In this document: piece after piece, positions 41,507-51,947 of the stretch | Position numbering within the stretch: the first letter of the stretch is position 1 | Layout of the letters: the number at the start of each line of letters is the position of its first letter | Assembly: GCF_024721015.1 (NCBI RefSeq) | Contig: NZ_JANAIF010000003.1 | Location: forward strand, 62,001 to 126,000 | Origin: Xenorhabdus bovienii | GTDB taxonomy: Bacteria; Pseudomonadota; Gammaproteobacteria; Enterobacterales; Enterobacteriaceae | Reading direction: 5' to 3' | Length of the DNA: 64,000 nucleotides | Made by a program: the position numbers and the translations under genes | The notes under the pieces: generated by a model | The model's input: only the letters and a program-made list of their open reading frames with translations | Told to the model about the DNA's origin: nothing | Databases searched by the model: none

Positions 41507-43678
41507 ATGTTACAGCATAAAACGGTATTTTCACCTCAAACAAAAAGGGTAGTGCGCAGCTTTCTACTGGGTGGTAGTTTGCTGTGTAACAGTTTTGCCG
41601 CTATTGCAATGGAGAAAAATATGGTGCCACCTATAGCTACAAAACAGCCACATAAGATGACATTTCACGGTGATACCCGTGTTGACAATTATTACTGGCT
41701 GCGCGATGACACTCGTCAGGATAAAGACGTTATTGATTACTTGACGGCTGAGAATAAGTATACCGAGCAGATGCTGAAATCAGGCCAGGAATTACGGGAA
41801 ACACTGTATAACGAAATGGCTGGCAGAATGAGTAAAGAAGACCAGTCAGCTCCTTATACCTATAATGGGTATGTTTATCGTACCGTTTATGAGGCAGGGA
41901 AAGATTTCCCGATCTATCAGCGTAAACCTGTCGATAATTCAACCGACTGGCAGGTGATGGTTGATGGTAATGAACGGGCAAAAGGCCATAAGTTCTATCG
42001 AGTCAGTGGGTTTGCGGTTACGCGGGACAACAAGCGTATAGCTGTGGCAGAAGATACTCAAGGTCGCCGCAATTATCAGGTTTCATTTAAAAATTTAGGT
42101 GATGGTGAATGGCAGAACAGTGTCATTGAAAACACATCTGGCAATATTGTGTGGGCAAATGATGGTAATACGCTGTTTTATGTGCGTAGAGATCCACAGA
42201 CTCTGTTGCCTTATCAATTATTCCGTCATCAATATGGCACTGATATCCAACAGGATAAAAAAATCTATCAGGAAGATGATGACCGTTTTTATCTGGGAAT
42301 ATCAGAAAGTACCTCGCTTGACTATATTTTGATCTCTATTGCCAGCAGTACGACCTCGGAATATCGGCTGATTGATGCCAATAATCCTCAATCAGAAACT
42401 CAGATTTTCTCTGCTCGTCAGGCTGGGCGTGAATATGATCTCGATCATTTCCGTGGACAATTCTATATCCGTTCCAACCATGAACATCCATTGTTTGGCT
42501 TATACCAAGCAGGCGCTATTAATAAACCGTGGGAGACGGTAATTGCGCCCCAGGAAGAGACTGATCTGGAAAATTTTGCGCTGTTCAACAACTGGTTGGT
42601 AGTGCAAGAGCGTACCAAAGGATTGTCAACAATTCGTCAGATTGATTGGAAAACCCAGCAGGAAAAACGCGTTAAGTTTGATGAACCTGCATATATGGCA
42701 TCGTTAGACTATAACCCGGAACCCGATACTGATTTACTGCACTATAGTTATTCGTCCATGACTACACCGAGTTCGGTATTCCAGTGGAATATGCAAACGG
42801 GTGAACGTGAATTGCTGAAACAGCAGGAAGTCAAAGGGTTCGACAAAGAGAACTATGAAAGCCAGCGTATTTGGGTAAAAGCCCGGGATGGCGTAGAAGT
42901 GCCGGTTTCTCTGGTATACCGTAAATCATTGTTTAAGAAAGGGGAAAATCCAATCTTGATTTACGGTTATGGTTCTTATGGTATCAGTATGGACCCTTAT
43001 TTTAGCTCTCCGCTGCTGAGTTTGCTGGATCGCGGCTTTGTGTATGCCTTGGTGCATGTGCGTGGTGGTGGTGAATTGGGTAAGAACTGGTATCTGCAAG
43101 GTAAAGTCGAAAACAAAATGAACAGTTTTCATGATTTTATTGATGCAACCAAAACATTGCTTGCTGATGGGTATGGTGACAGCCAGCGCGTATATGCCGA
43201 AGGTGGCAGCGCAGGGGGTTTATTGATGGGAACGGTGATCAATCAGGCTCCGGAGCTATATCGTGGGGTGATTGCAAAAGTGCCTTTTGTGGATGCTGTG
43301 ACTACAATGCTTGATCCATCCATTCCATTGACGACGGGTGAATATGAAGAGTGGGGCAATCCAAATAACAAAGAGGATTACTTCCGCATTAAGTCTTATA
43401 GCCCTTATGATAATGTCAAACATCAGCGTTATCCTCATTTATTGGTTACGACGGGTTTGCATGATTCTCAGGTGCAATATTGGGAACCTGCAAAATGGGT
43501 AGCCAAATTAAGGGAAATAAAGCAGGGGGATAGTCTTTTATTACTGGAAACGAATATGGATACTGGGCATGGTGGAAAACCAGGGCGTTTTAATCGCTTG
43601 AATGATATTGCCTTTGATTATAGTTTCCTTTTAATGTTAGATGATGCCAAAGTTTATTTTCCACAACTAAAAGACTAA
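41507..43678 (+). CDS. ptrB: Oligopeptidase B (S9A) with an added export signal
   Basis: Serine peptidase of the prolyl-oligopeptidase family that cuts oligopeptides after Lys or Arg. It has a seven-bladed propeller (about 110-430) and an alpha/beta-hydrolase domain with the triad S568 (GGSAGGLLMG), D653 (LHDSQVQYWEP) and H688 (DTGHGGKPGR). The C-terminal half is very close to E. coli PtrB (686 residues, cytosolic), but this protein is 723 residues and starts with basic residues, a hydrophobic stretch (about 18-31) and AIA, a likely signal peptidase I site at 34. Export is thus predicted. It lies between tonB-like and receptor genes. Confidence 0.88.
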   Translation: MLQHKTVFSPQTKRVVRSFLLGGSLLCNSFAAIAMEKNMVPPIATKQPHKMTFHGDTRVDNYYWLRDDTRQDKDVIDYLTAENKYTEQMLKSGQELRETLYNEMAGRMSKEDQSAPYTYNGYVYRTVYEAGKDFPIYQRKPVDNSTDWQVMVDGNERAKGHKFYRVSGFAVTRDNKRIAVAEDTQGRRNYQVSFKNLGDGEWQNSVIENTSGNIVWANDGNTLFYVRRDPQTLLPYQLFRHQYGTDIQQDKKIYQEDDDRFYLGISESTSLDYILISIASSTTSEYRLIDANNPQSETQIFSARQAGREYDLDHFRGQFYIRSNHEHPLFGLYQAGAINKPWETVIAPQEETDLENFALFNNWLVVQERTKGLSTIRQIDWKTQQEKRVKFDEPAYMASLDYNPEPDTDLLHYSYSSMTTPSSVFQWNMQTGERELLKQQEVKGFDKENYESQRIWVKARDGVEVPVSLVYRKSLFKKGENPILIYGYGSYGISMDPYFSSPLLSLLDRGFVYALVHVRGGGELGKNWYLQGKVENKMNSFHDFIDATKTLLADGYGDSQRVYAEGGSAGGLLMGTVINQAPELYRGVIAKVPFVDAVTTMLDPSIPLTTGEYEEWGNPNNKEDYFRIKSYSPYDNVKHQRYPHLLVTTGLHDSQVQYWEPAKWVAKLREIKQGDSLLLLETNMDTGHGGKPGRFNRLNDIAFDYSFLLMLDDAKVYFPQLKD

Positions 43679-43697
43679 TAAAAAATATATTTATAAC

Positions 43698-43737
43698 CCA
43701 AGGCGCTGATAATTTGTTATCAGTGTCATGGGTATTT
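43698..43737 (+). terminator. Hairpin between ptrB and receptor gene
   Basis: Nested arms ACCCA / TGGGT and CTGATAA / TTATCAG form a hairpin about 20 bases after the ptrB stop, followed by ATTTTA. It is probably a partial terminator or mRNA processing site within the cluster. Confidence 0.55.
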
Positions 43738-43796
43738 TATCGCCAAATTTGCGAAGCAATGTGAGTATTAATCAGTATTATTTTATTTAGGATGTG

Positions 43797-46061
43797 ATGC
43801 TAATGAGAATTGTGGCAAAAATAGCGGGAGCCAGTGTAATACTTATTGGGCTTCAGGGGATAGCTTATGCTGAAAATGCGAGTGACAATAAAAAAGAAAA
43901 AGTTATGCGCTTTAGTAGCCTGAAAGTCTCAGGTGCTCAAGATAATAATTCCCCACAGATTCAGGCAATGGAAAAACCCGGCGCTTATAGTTCTGTCGGT
44001 GAAGATAATAAACTGGAATCTATGGACAGCGTCCTGCGAAGCCTGCCGGGCACTTATACCCAGATGGATGCAAGTCAGGGAACTATAAGTGTTAATATCC
44101 GTGGGTTAAGTGGTTTTGGCCGCGTCAATATGATGGTGGATGGTGTGAGCCAGAGTTTTTATGGTACTTCACCGAGTGAATATGGGCATGGGGCGCAGCC
44201 TTATAACCAATTTGGTGTACTGCTTGATCCTAATTTTATTATACGAACAGATATTGATCGTGGGCAATCCAGTGATTCTGACTCAGTTAATGCGTTGGTG
44301 GGAAGTGCTAACTTCCGTACCATTGGTGTCGATGATGTCATCTTTGAAGGGAGTAAACTAGGAGTGCGTACTAAATGGGCATACGGTAACAATGGTATCG
44401 GCAAAAGTGGAATGATGGCGGTTGCAGGAAAAACACAGACATTTAGTCCAGAAGGTTCCCTTGGTGCGATGTTTGCTGTCAGTGGACACAGTATTGATGC
44501 GCATTATAAAAATGCTATGGGTGTCAGTAGTAATGAATTTGGTACAAGAGATACATTTAAACAAAAGCCAAATTCTCAATTAATGAAAATAAATATCAAG
44601 CCCAATGATTTTCACGATCTAGAGTTAAGCGGGCGTTTTTATCACAACAAATTTAATAAACGTCATATTGATAGTTATGACTATTATCTGAAATATCATT
44701 ACACACCATTTAGTGAATTAATTGACACAAAAATTTTGCTCAGTACGGGAAATAGTATTCAAGACGTTCAGGGTGGCACTTTGGCTGGACTGAGTAGGAG
44801 TGAATCATGTAATAAATCTGATGCTATTGATATTAAAAACACCAGTCGATTTAATTACGGTGATACCGATTTTGCGTTTACGCTTGGTAGTAAATTGATG
44901 CGTAATGAATATCGTAAGAGAACAGGTATTGATTTCGGTGATGGGCAGATGTATGTATCTACAGAAGAGAATAACGTATTTTCACCAAGTGGAAAACAGA
45001 ATACTACCAGTATTTATAGCAAGTTAAAAGTTGAACACGGTATTTATACCGCAGATCTGGGACTAAATTATTTAGATTCCAGCTTAAAAGGAATAAAACC
45101 AGCTTGTGATGAAATATTGGACTGTTTCCCACAGGGAAGAGCATTATTAAATATAAAATCGCGTGGATTTAATCCGGGCATTTTATTATCCGCAGAAATC
45201 ACCCCTGCATTCCAGCCATTTGTAAGTTATGCCCATTCAATGCGGGCACCAAATGCTCAGGAAGTTTTTTATTCCAATGAAGCGGGGGCTTCTGTAAATC
45301 CCTTCCTGAAAGGGGAGAAAGCGGATACTTATCAAATTGGTTTTAATAGCTATCGTCCAAATTTAATTGTGGAAGGAGATACGTTCCGCCTGAAAGCAGC
45401 ATATTTCCATACCAAGATTAAAAATTACATTAGAAGTGAATCTTATACACTGTGTGCAACAGGAAAAATCTGCAAAGATGATGGTTCATTGGAACCCAAA
45501 GATTACCATGAAAGACCCTTTAATATAATGGTTTATACCAATAGCTTGACACCAGTTGATATGAGTGGCTACGAGCTTTCGGCAAACTATGATGCTGGTA
45601 TATTCTACAGTTCATTGGCGTATAGCCAGCAAAAAACACAACAGCCGACTTCCAAAGCAACATCCGAATTTGGGGCAAGTCCAGCATCTCAATTGCCAGA
45701 ACGTTATATCACATTGGATATGGGCGTTCGTTTATTGGACGAAAAAATTCGTGTTGGAGCTATAGTGAAATATACGGGAAAATCTTATCATCAAGATCCT
45801 TCAATGGAGGTGGATAAAAACAATGGTGGCCATATAAAGATGATGAAAGATGATAAGATACCAACTATTGTCGATTTATACACGGATTACCAGATCAATA
45901 AAAATATTTCTGTTAAATTATCCGTACAGAACTTGACCAATAGAAACTATGCTGATGCATTGAACCGTATGAATTCCTCAGCATTTATGGGAGATGATGA
46001 TGCAGTGACCCAAACTGCTCGTGGCAGAACCTACGTAATGGGTGCGGAAGTTCGCTTCTAA
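43797..46061 (+). CDS. TonB-dependent haem/haemoglobin-type receptor
   Basis: Outer-membrane beta-barrel receptor. A signal peptide (about 1-25, ending AYAEN) is followed by a plug domain (SVLRSLPGTYTQMD, VNIRGLSGFGRVNMMVDGVSQSF) and a barrel that ends in aromatic GAEVRF. The barrel contains MRAPNAQEVFYSNEAGA, comparable to the FRAP/NPNL region of haem receptors, so a HasR or haemoglobin receptor type is likely; siderophore transport is a less likely alternative. ATG at 43797 or 43803 both follow AGGA; the frame upstream begins with GTG. It is the last gene of the Fur-linked cluster. Confidence 0.85.
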   Translation: MLMRIVAKIAGASVILIGLQGIAYAENASDNKKEKVMRFSSLKVSGAQDNNSPQIQAMEKPGAYSSVGEDNKLESMDSVLRSLPGTYTQMDASQGTISVNIRGLSGFGRVNMMVDGVSQSFYGTSPSEYGHGAQPYNQFGVLLDPNFIIRTDIDRGQSSDSDSVNALVGSANFRTIGVDDVIFEGSKLGVRTKWAYGNNGIGKSGMMAVAGKTQTFSPEGSLGAMFAVSGHSIDAHYKNAMGVSSNEFGTRDTFKQKPNSQLMKINIKPNDFHDLELSGRFYHNKFNKRHIDSYDYYLKYHYTPFSELIDTKILLSTGNSIQDVQGGTLAGLSRSESCNKSDAIDIKNTSRFNYGDTDFAFTLGSKLMRNEYRKRTGIDFGDGQMYVSTEENNVFSPSGKQNTTSIYSKLKVEHGIYTADLGLNYLDSSLKGIKPACDEILDCFPQGRALLNIKSRGFNPGILLSAEITPAFQPFVSYAHSMRAPNAQEVFYSNEAGASVNPFLKGEKADTYQIGFNSYRPNLIVEGDTFRLKAAYFHTKIKNYIRSESYTLCATGKICKDDGSLEPKDYHERPFNIMVYTNSLTPVDMSGYELSANYDAGIFYSSLAYSQQKTQQPTSKATSEFGASPASQLPERYITLDMGVRLLDEKIRVGAIVKYTGKSYHQDPSMEVDKNNGGHIKMMKDDKIPTIVDLYTDYQINKNISVKLSVQNLTNRNYADALNRMNSSAFMGDDDAVTQTARGRTYVMGAEVRF

Positions 46062-46069
46062 TAGAATTT

Positions 46070-46107
46070 AAATAGCGGTAGGAAATCACCGCTATTTCTA
46101 TTTTTTG
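46070..46107. terminator. Terminator between receptor gene and xseA
   Basis: Perfect 10-bp stem AAATAGCGGT / ACCGCTATTT with an eight-base loop, followed by CTATTTTTT on the plus strand. It lies between convergent genes and mainly serves the receptor gene. Confidence 0.85.
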
Positions 46108-46110
46108 TAT

Positions 46111-47478
46111 CTATTGTGATTTTTCTCTCTTGGTCTGTCTTTTTACTTGAATCACCTGACTTTTAACCCAGCCATCCTGTAATCGGGTGTTTAGGGTATC
46201 CCCAACTTTTACTTGCTTAGTTTCCTTCAGTAACGTGCCATCGGATGTTTCACTGATACTGTAACCGCGTTGCAGAGTTGCCAGCGGGCTGACGGCATTG
46301 AGCTGCGAGCAGGACACCGCAAATTTTTCCCGATAATGTCCTAATTGGCGTTCAATCGCTTGCTTCAACCGAAAATCATATTGTTGGCTCTGTTGGCTAT
46401 AATGCCGAATTTGCTGATCGGGATTTGTCTGTAAGAGTCGTAGATTTAGCTTCTCATGTGAAAGAGAATGTTGCTTCAAACAGCGCAGGAGGCTATCGAC
46501 CAATTTTTGACGCAACTCCACTAACTTGTTCTGTTGCCGAGCCAGCCGTAAATCGGGGCGCTGTTGCTGGAGCTGATGCTGCAACGTATTAAAAATACGC
46601 AGTTTTTGGGCAAAAAAGTAATCCATCGCCATTTCGAGTCGTTGTTGCAGAGATTGAACTTGCCTTAACAACTCAATTTGATTGCGACTGACTAGCTCAG
46701 CGGCCGCAGAAGGCGTAGGTGCGCGCAGATCGGCTATAAAATCTGCAATTGTGACATCGGTTTCATGCCCAACTGCGCTAACGATAGGAATACGGCTCTG
46801 GAAGATCGCCCGTGCTACCTGCTCATCATTGAAACACCACAAATCTTCCAGTGATCCACCGCCACGGCCGACAATTAAAACATCACACTCCTGCCGATCA
46901 TTTGCCAGCTCAATCGCCCGAATAATCTGTAACGGCGCTTCAGCTCCCTGAACCGCAGTGGGATAAATGATAATTGGCAGTGATGGATCGCGGCGTTTCA
47001 GGATATTGAGAATATCATGCAGCGCAGCGCCACTGGCGGAGGTAATGACACCGAGGCGTTTTGCTGGTGAGGGCAGTGGTTTTTTATGGATCGAATCAAA
47101 TAACCCTTCTGAGGTAAGTTTCTGTTTCAGCACCTCAAATTGTTGCTGTAGCAGTCCATCTCCAGCAGGTTGGATACTTTCCACAATCAGTTGATAGTCC
47201 CCCCGTGGTTCATATAGCGTAATCTGTGCACGCACCAACACCTGCTGACCATTTTGTGGACGAAATGTTGCCCGCAGATTGCTGCTGCGAAACATAGCAG
47301 CACGAATTTGCGCCCGCTCATCTTTTAAAGTGAAGTACCAATGCCCTGATGAAGGCTGGGAAAAGTTAGAAATTTCAGCACTTAGCCAAATTCTACCCAT
47401 TTCCAGCTCTAATAGCTGACGGACAGTCTGATTCAGACGACTAACAGAAAAAATTCCGGTGTTGGTTGGTAGTGACAT
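46111..47478 (-). CDS. xseA: XseA, exodeoxyribonuclease VII large subunit
   Basis: Catalytic subunit of the single-strand-specific exonuclease VII. It has an N-terminal OB-fold (about 10-105, [10 protein letters not shown]), the catalytic core with the conserved [16 protein letters not shown] (about 205-220) and [12 protein letters not shown], then a long coiled-coil rich in Gln/Leu/Arg and the C-terminal LQRGYSI segment. The ATG at 47478 gives 455 residues (E. coli 456); an upstream in-frame TTG at 47499 is less likely. It is divergent from guaB, as in E. coli. Confidence 0.95.
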   Translation of the reverse strand: MSLPTNTGIFSVSRLNQTVRQLLELEMGRIWLSAEISNFSQPSSGHWYFTLKDERAQIRAAMFRSSNLRATFRPQNGQQVLVRAQITLYEPRGDYQLIVESIQPAGDGLLQQQFEVLKQKLTSEGLFDSIHKKPLPSPAKRLGVITSASGAALHDILNILKRRDPSLPIIIYPTAVQGAEAPLQIIRAIELANDRQECDVLIVGRGGGSLEDLWCFNDEQVARAIFQSRIPIVSAVGHETDVTIADFIADLRAPTPSAAAELVSRNQIELLRQVQSLQQRLEMAMDYFFAQKLRIFNTLQHQLQQQRPDLRLARQQNKLVELRQKLVDSLLRCLKQHSLSHEKLNLRLLQTNPDQQIRHYSQQSQQYDFRLKQAIERQLGHYREKFAVSCSQLNAVSPLATLQRGYSISETSDGTLLKETKQVKVGDTLNTRLQDGWVKSQVIQVKRQTKREKSQ

Positions 47479-47570
47479 GTGAGCCAGATCAAATTTCAAA
47501 GCAAGAGGTTAATTAACTGATACTAATCATCCCAGAGTACGAATCAAGAAATTTTTTTAAAAAATGCTGG

Positions 47571-47586
47571 AGGCAATCGATTACGG
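47571..47586. promoter_or_regulatory. PurR-like box in the guaB promoter
   Basis: AGGCAATCGATTACGG fits the PurR consensus ANGCAANCGNTTNCNT at all fixed positions except the last. It ends four bases before a perfect TATAAT (47591-47596), so a bound repressor would cover the -35 region. Repression of guaBA by PurR is known in E. coli. Confidence 0.75.
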
Positions 47587-47590
47587 CCTG

Positions 47591-47596
47591 TATAAT
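47591..47596 (+). promoter_or_regulatory. -10 element of guaB
   Basis: A perfect TATAAT followed by a GC-rich segment (GCCGCGGC), which resembles a stringent discriminator. It lies 52 bases upstream of the guaB ATG. The -35 is poor. Confidence 0.65.
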
Positions 47597-47648
47597 GCCG
47601 CGGCAATATTTTATGCCTTATTGCCCATAGCTTGGTGAGATATTGCCC

Positions 47649-49115
47649 ATGTTGCGAATTAAAAAAGAAGCATTAACTTTTGATGACGTTTTGTTGGTTC
47701 CTGCCCATTCTACAGTCCTGCCTAATACGGCAGATCTGTCCACTCAATTAACTTCCACTATTCGTCTGAACGTTCCTATGCTCTCAGCGGCCATGGATAC
47801 TGTGACGGAATCTGCTCTGGCAATTGCACTGGCCCAGGAAGGGGGCATCGGCTTCATTCACAAGAATATGCCCATTGAGCGTCAGGCAGAAGAAGTCAGT
47901 CGCGTGAAAAAGCATGAAAGTGGTGTCGTGACTAATCCTGTTACTGTAACGCCACAAACTACATTGCGCGAAGTACATGAACTGACTAAACGTAATGGTT
48001 TCGCGGGTTATCCTGTCGTGACAGAAGAGAACGAACTGGTAGGTATCATTACTGGCCGTGATGTACGTTTCGTTACTGATCTGGATCAGCCAGTGACTGC
48101 GGTAATGACGCCGAAAGAGCGTCTGGTCATCGTAAAAGAAGGTGAAGCGCGCGAAGTTGTGTTGCAGAAAATGCACGAAAAGCGTGTTGAGAAAGCACTG
48201 GTCGTTGATGATAGCTTCCACTTGCTTGGCATGATCACTGTGAAAGATTTCCAGAAAGCAGAACGTAAGCCTAACGCCTGTAAAGATGAAGAAGGTCGTC
48301 TGCGGGTTGGTGCTGCGGTCGGTGCGGGCGCTGGCAATGAAGAACGTGTTGATGCGCTGGTGGCTGCGGGAGTGGATATCCTGCTTATTGATTCATCCCA
48401 CGGCCATTCTGAAGGTGTTTTGCAGCGTATTCGTGAAACCCGTGCTAAATATCCTGATTTGCAAATCATTGGTGGTAACGTAGCGACTGGCGAAGGTGCT
48501 AAGGCACTGTTTGAAGCCGGCGTTAACGCAGTGAAAGTTGGTATTGGCCCTGGTTCTATCTGTACTACCCGTATCGTTACTGGTGTTGGTGTCCCTCAAA
48601 TCACGGCGATTGCTGATGCTGTGGATGCACTGGAAGGTACTGGCATTCCTGTGATTGCTGACGGTGGAATCCGCTTCTCTGGTGACATCGCTAAAGCGAT
48701 TGCAGCGGGCGCATCATGCGTCATGGTGGGTTCAATGCTGGCTGGTACAGACGAATCCCCAGGGGAAATTGAACTCTATCAGGGACGTTCTTTCAAATCC
48801 TACCGTGGTATGGGATCACTGGGCGCGATGTCCAAAGGCTCTTCTGACCGTTATTTCCAGACCGATAACGCGGCTGACAAACTGGTGCCAGAAGGCATCG
48901 AAGGCCGTGTGGCTTACAAAGGCCTGTTGAAAAGCATCGTTCACCAGCAAATGGGTGGCTTGCGTTCCTGCATGGGGTTAACAGGCTGTGCCACTATTGA
49001 CGAACTGAGAACTAAAGCAGAGTTCGTTCGTATCAGTGGTGCGGGCATTCAGGAAAGTCACGTACATGACGTGACCATCACCAAAGAATCACCAAACTAT
49101 CGTTTAGGTTTGTAA
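47649..49115 (+). CDS. guaB: GuaB, IMP dehydrogenase
   Basis: Oxidises IMP to XMP with NAD, the first step to GMP. From the ATG at 47649 it is 488 residues, as in E. coli. The TIM barrel carries the catalytic Cys loop GPGSICTTR (about 299-307); two CBS domains (about 93-205, [14 protein letters not shown] onward) are inserted, and [18 protein letters not shown] is the mobile flap region. The TTG two codons upstream is not preferred. guaA follows 76 bases downstream on the same strand. Confidence 0.97.
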   Translation: MLRIKKEALTFDDVLLVPAHSTVLPNTADLSTQLTSTIRLNVPMLSAAMDTVTESALAIALAQEGGIGFIHKNMPIERQAEEVSRVKKHESGVVTNPVTVTPQTTLREVHELTKRNGFAGYPVVTEENELVGIITGRDVRFVTDLDQPVTAVMTPKERLVIVKEGEAREVVLQKMHEKRVEKALVVDDSFHLLGMITVKDFQKAERKPNACKDEEGRLRVGAAVGAGAGNEERVDALVAAGVDILLIDSSHGHSEGVLQRIRETRAKYPDLQIIGGNVATGEGAKALFEAGVNAVKVGIGPGSICTTRIVTGVGVPQITAIADAVDALEGTGIPVIADGGIRFSGDIAKAIAAGASCVMVGSMLAGTDESPGEIELYQGRSFKSYRGMGSLGAMSKGSSDRYFQTDNAADKLVPEGIEGRVAYKGLLKSIVHQQMGGLRSCMGLTGCATIDELRTKAEFVRISGAGIQESHVHDVTITKESPNYRLGL

Positions 49116-49191
49116 TTTATTTAGGGTGGCCCGCTATCGGGCCACTGACTTCTTTATTTTTCTTGCCACTTGTTTTTGGAATTCACCTCAA

Positions 49192-50769
49192 ATGACAACT
49201 AATATCCACCAGCATCGCATTCTGATCCTTGATTTTGGTTCGCAATATACCCAGCTAATTGCCCGCCGTATTCGTGAAATTGGTGTTTATTGTGAACTTT
49301 GGACATGGAATGTCACGGAAGAGCAAATCCGTGAATTTAACCCGAGTGGTATCATCCTTTCGGGTGGACCGGAAAGTACAACAGAGAATAATAGCCCGAG
49401 TGCGCCGGAATATGTCTTTGATGCAGGCGTGCCGGTACTGGGAATTTGCTATGGTATGCAAACCATGTCCACGCAACTGGGTGGCAAGGTGGGTAATTCC
49501 ACTGAGCGCGAATTTGGTTATGCTCAAGTTGAAATCAAAAGTGACTGTGAATTATTCCGTGGTATTCAGGATGCCCTGAGTGAATCCGGTAAGCCTTTGC
49601 TGGATGTATGGATGAGTCATGGTGATAAAGTCACTGCTGTTCCAGAAGGTTTCATCACCGTTGCCAGCACGGATACCTGCCCGTTTGCCATTATGGTCAA
49701 TGATGAAAAACGTTTTTATGGCGTGCAATTCCACCCAGAGGTTACTCATACTCATCAGGGTTTGAATATTTTGCAACGTTTTGTACTGGATATTTGTCAA
49801 TGTGAAGCATTATGGACATCTGCTTCCATCATCGACGATATTGTAGAACGCCTACGTACGCAGATTGGTGATGATCACGTTATTCTGGCACTGTCTGGTG
49901 GCGTGGATTCTTCCGTAACCGCATTGCTGCTGAACCGCGCCATTGGCAAACGCCTGACCTGTGTTTTCGTAGACAACGGTCTGTTGCGTCTGAATGAAGC
50001 CGATCAGGTTATGGCGATGTTTGAGGGTAAATTCGACCTGAACCTCGTTCATGTTAAGGCAGAAGAGCGCTTCTTGTCTGCATTGACGGGCATTGATGAG
50101 CCAGAAGCCAAGCGTAAAACCATAGGTCATGTCTTTATTGATGTATTTGATGAAGAAGCATCAAAACAAACTCAGGTTAAATGGCTGGCACAAGGCACGA
50201 TTTATCCAGATGTTATCGAATCTGCTGCTTCTGCGACAGGTAATGCTCATGTCATCAAATCGCACCACAATGTGGGTGGCCTGCCGGACGATATGAAACT
50301 GGGTCTGGTTGAACCGCTGAAAGAGCTGTTTAAAGACGAAGTTCGCCGTATTGGTCTGGAACTGGGTCTGCCATATGACATGCTGTACCGCCATCCATTC
50401 CCAGGCCCAGGTCTTGGTGTGCGTGTATTAGGTGAAGTGAAGAAAGAGTATTGTGACCTGCTGCGCCGTGCAGATGCTATTTTTATTGAAGAACTGCATA
50501 AAGCGGATCTGTACAATAAAGTCAGTCAGGCGTTCACTGTATTCCTGCCAGTACGCTCTGTCGGCGTAATGGGTGATGGCCGTAAATACGACTGGGTCGT
50601 TTCCCTGCGTGCGGTTGAAACCATCGATTTTATGACCGCTCATTGGGCACACCTGCCATATGATTTCTTAGGTCGTGTGTCGAACAGGATCATTAATGAG
50701 GTCAGTGGCATATCGCGGGTAGTTTATGATATCAGTGGTAAGCCACCAGCGACGATCGAGTGGGAATGA
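49192..50769 (+). CDS. guaA: GuaA, GMP synthase (glutamine-hydrolysing)
   Basis: Converts XMP to GMP with glutamine and ATP. The amidotransferase domain (about 8-200) shows the nucleophile Cys in [11 protein letters not shown] and the His/Glu pair in [11 protein letters not shown]; the ATP-pyrophosphatase domain follows with the P-loop [14 protein letters not shown] (about 230-243), then the dimerisation domain ending PPATIEWE. The ATG at 49192 gives 525 residues, exactly the E. coli length; the frame is open further upstream to 49126 but without support. It ends the guaBA operon. Confidence 0.97.
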   Translation: MTTNIHQHRILILDFGSQYTQLIARRIREIGVYCELWTWNVTEEQIREFNPSGIILSGGPESTTENNSPSAPEYVFDAGVPVLGICYGMQTMSTQLGGKVGNSTEREFGYAQVEIKSDCELFRGIQDALSESGKPLLDVWMSHGDKVTAVPEGFITVASTDTCPFAIMVNDEKRFYGVQFHPEVTHTHQGLNILQRFVLDICQCEALWTSASIIDDIVERLRTQIGDDHVILALSGGVDSSVTALLLNRAIGKRLTCVFVDNGLLRLNEADQVMAMFEGKFDLNLVHVKAEERFLSALTGIDEPEAKRKTIGHVFIDVFDEEASKQTQVKWLAQGTIYPDVIESAASATGNAHVIKSHHNVGGLPDDMKLGLVEPLKELFKDEVRRIGLELGLPYDMLYRHPFPGPGLGVRVLGEVKKEYCDLLRRADAIFIEELHKADLYNKVSQAFTVFLPVRSVGVMGDGRKYDWVVSLRAVETIDFMTAHWAHLPYDFLGRVSNRIINEVSGISRVVYDISGKPPATIEWE

Positions 50770-50817
50770 TCCAAAGCCTTTCCATACGTCACCATTGCAT
50801 GATGATTTAATAAATAA

Positions 50818-50845
50818 GGCCCTGATTTCAGGGTCTTTTTCTTTT
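50818..50845 (+). terminator. Terminator of guaBA
   Basis: CCCTGA / TCAGGG hairpin followed by TCTTTTTCTTTT, about 50 bases after the guaA stop. Confidence 0.85.
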
Positions 50846-51246
50846 CTTGCTCATTAAATCAAGCCAGTATATTTAATGACTATTTTAATTTTTCGGATAT
50901 TTGATTGCCGGAAGTTATGACTCATACTTTAATAGAGCAGTAATCAACAGAGTATGGAGTATGCCAACAGCATGATTTTTTCATTACTGTATGTGTAAAT
51001 CGTGTTTTCGAGCGGGATCTGAGGCCAAATCAACACATTGCAATTATTACATTATTGTCATAAGCCATATAATATAATGGTAATAGATTATGATAATTAA
51101 ATTATTTTTATGTGTTGAGAATTTATCAGATTTATACTTTATTCTTTTTTAAGTTAAATTTAATCTGTAAATGCTCTTATCTAAAAAAGCTATATTGCCT
51201 CTTGTTTTATATAAATATTGCTGTACGTATTTATTGGTAATTTACG
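50846..51246. other. AT-rich intergenic region after guaA, no gene seen
   Basis: Four hundred AT-rich bases between the guaBA terminator and the end of the convergent acetyltransferase gene. I see no reading frame with support, no repeat and no convincing promoter or small RNA. Confidence 0.45.
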
Positions 51247-51801
51247 TCAAGGAAGAGAATACTTATTACGCCACTCATCTTTGGTTATTTCCCACATTTC
51301 AGAATCATATCTACCTGACACATATTGCTTTTTATTGGTGCTGATCAAACGCATTCCCTGTATTAATGAAATTTTTCTCGAATTTTCATTAATACAGGCT
51401 TTCAGTGTTCTGAGTAAGGTTCGATCCAACTCATTAAACCAGTAATCAGTGACTCTTTCGCTGGCTTCCCGCATCAATCCTCGGCCATGATATTCTGGAG
51501 AAAGCCAGAAACCTCGGTTGTTATCCGGTTTATCATATAACCCAATCATACCAATTAGTTTATCAGGGTTATTTTTCATCCTGATTGACCATATCCATGC
51601 TTTTCCAGTTTGTATTTCAGGCATAGCAATGTGATTGACAAAGTATTCTGCACCGTTATCCGGATATGGCCAAGGAACTGCATTGCTGTCTAAATACTTC
51701 ACGACCTCCCAATAAGGGAATTTTTGCTGAATTTGAGGGGCGTCATCATAAGCTAATTTTCTTAATAGAAGTCGTTCGGTTTCCAAGTTGTCAAATGGCA
51801 T
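51247..51801 (-). CDS. GNAT-family N-acetyltransferase (RimJ/RimL type)
   Basis: Acetyl-CoA-dependent acetyltransferase of unknown substrate. From the ATG at 51801 it has 184 residues. The opening LETERLLLRKLAYDDAPQI is typical of RimJ/RimL-like GNATs; IGLYDKPDNNRGFWLSPEYHGRGLMREA contains the acetyl-CoA binding loop (HGRGLM). The frame opens at 51849, but the extra 16 residues look non-homologous. It stands alone between guaA and rlmA and is AT-rich relative to neighbours, so may be an accessory gene. Confidence 0.8.
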   Translation of the reverse strand: MPFDNLETERLLLRKLAYDDAPQIQQKFPYWEVVKYLDSNAVPWPYPDNGAEYFVNHIAMPEIQTGKAWIWSIRMKNNPDKLIGMIGLYDKPDNNRGFWLSPEYHGRGLMREASERVTDYWFNELDRTLLRTLKACINENSRKISLIQGMRLISTNKKQYVSGRYDSEMWEITKDEWRNKYSLP

Positions 51802-51947
51802 AATCATTATTTTTGTAATCACAATGTTTGTTAAATGTAATAAAGACAATAAATTTAGAACTTGGAATAGTCAATCCAGTATCACCCGCAGTTCCATAAA
51901 AAACATGCTATAGTAAGCCTCTAAATTTCCCTATTCATCGGAATGTT

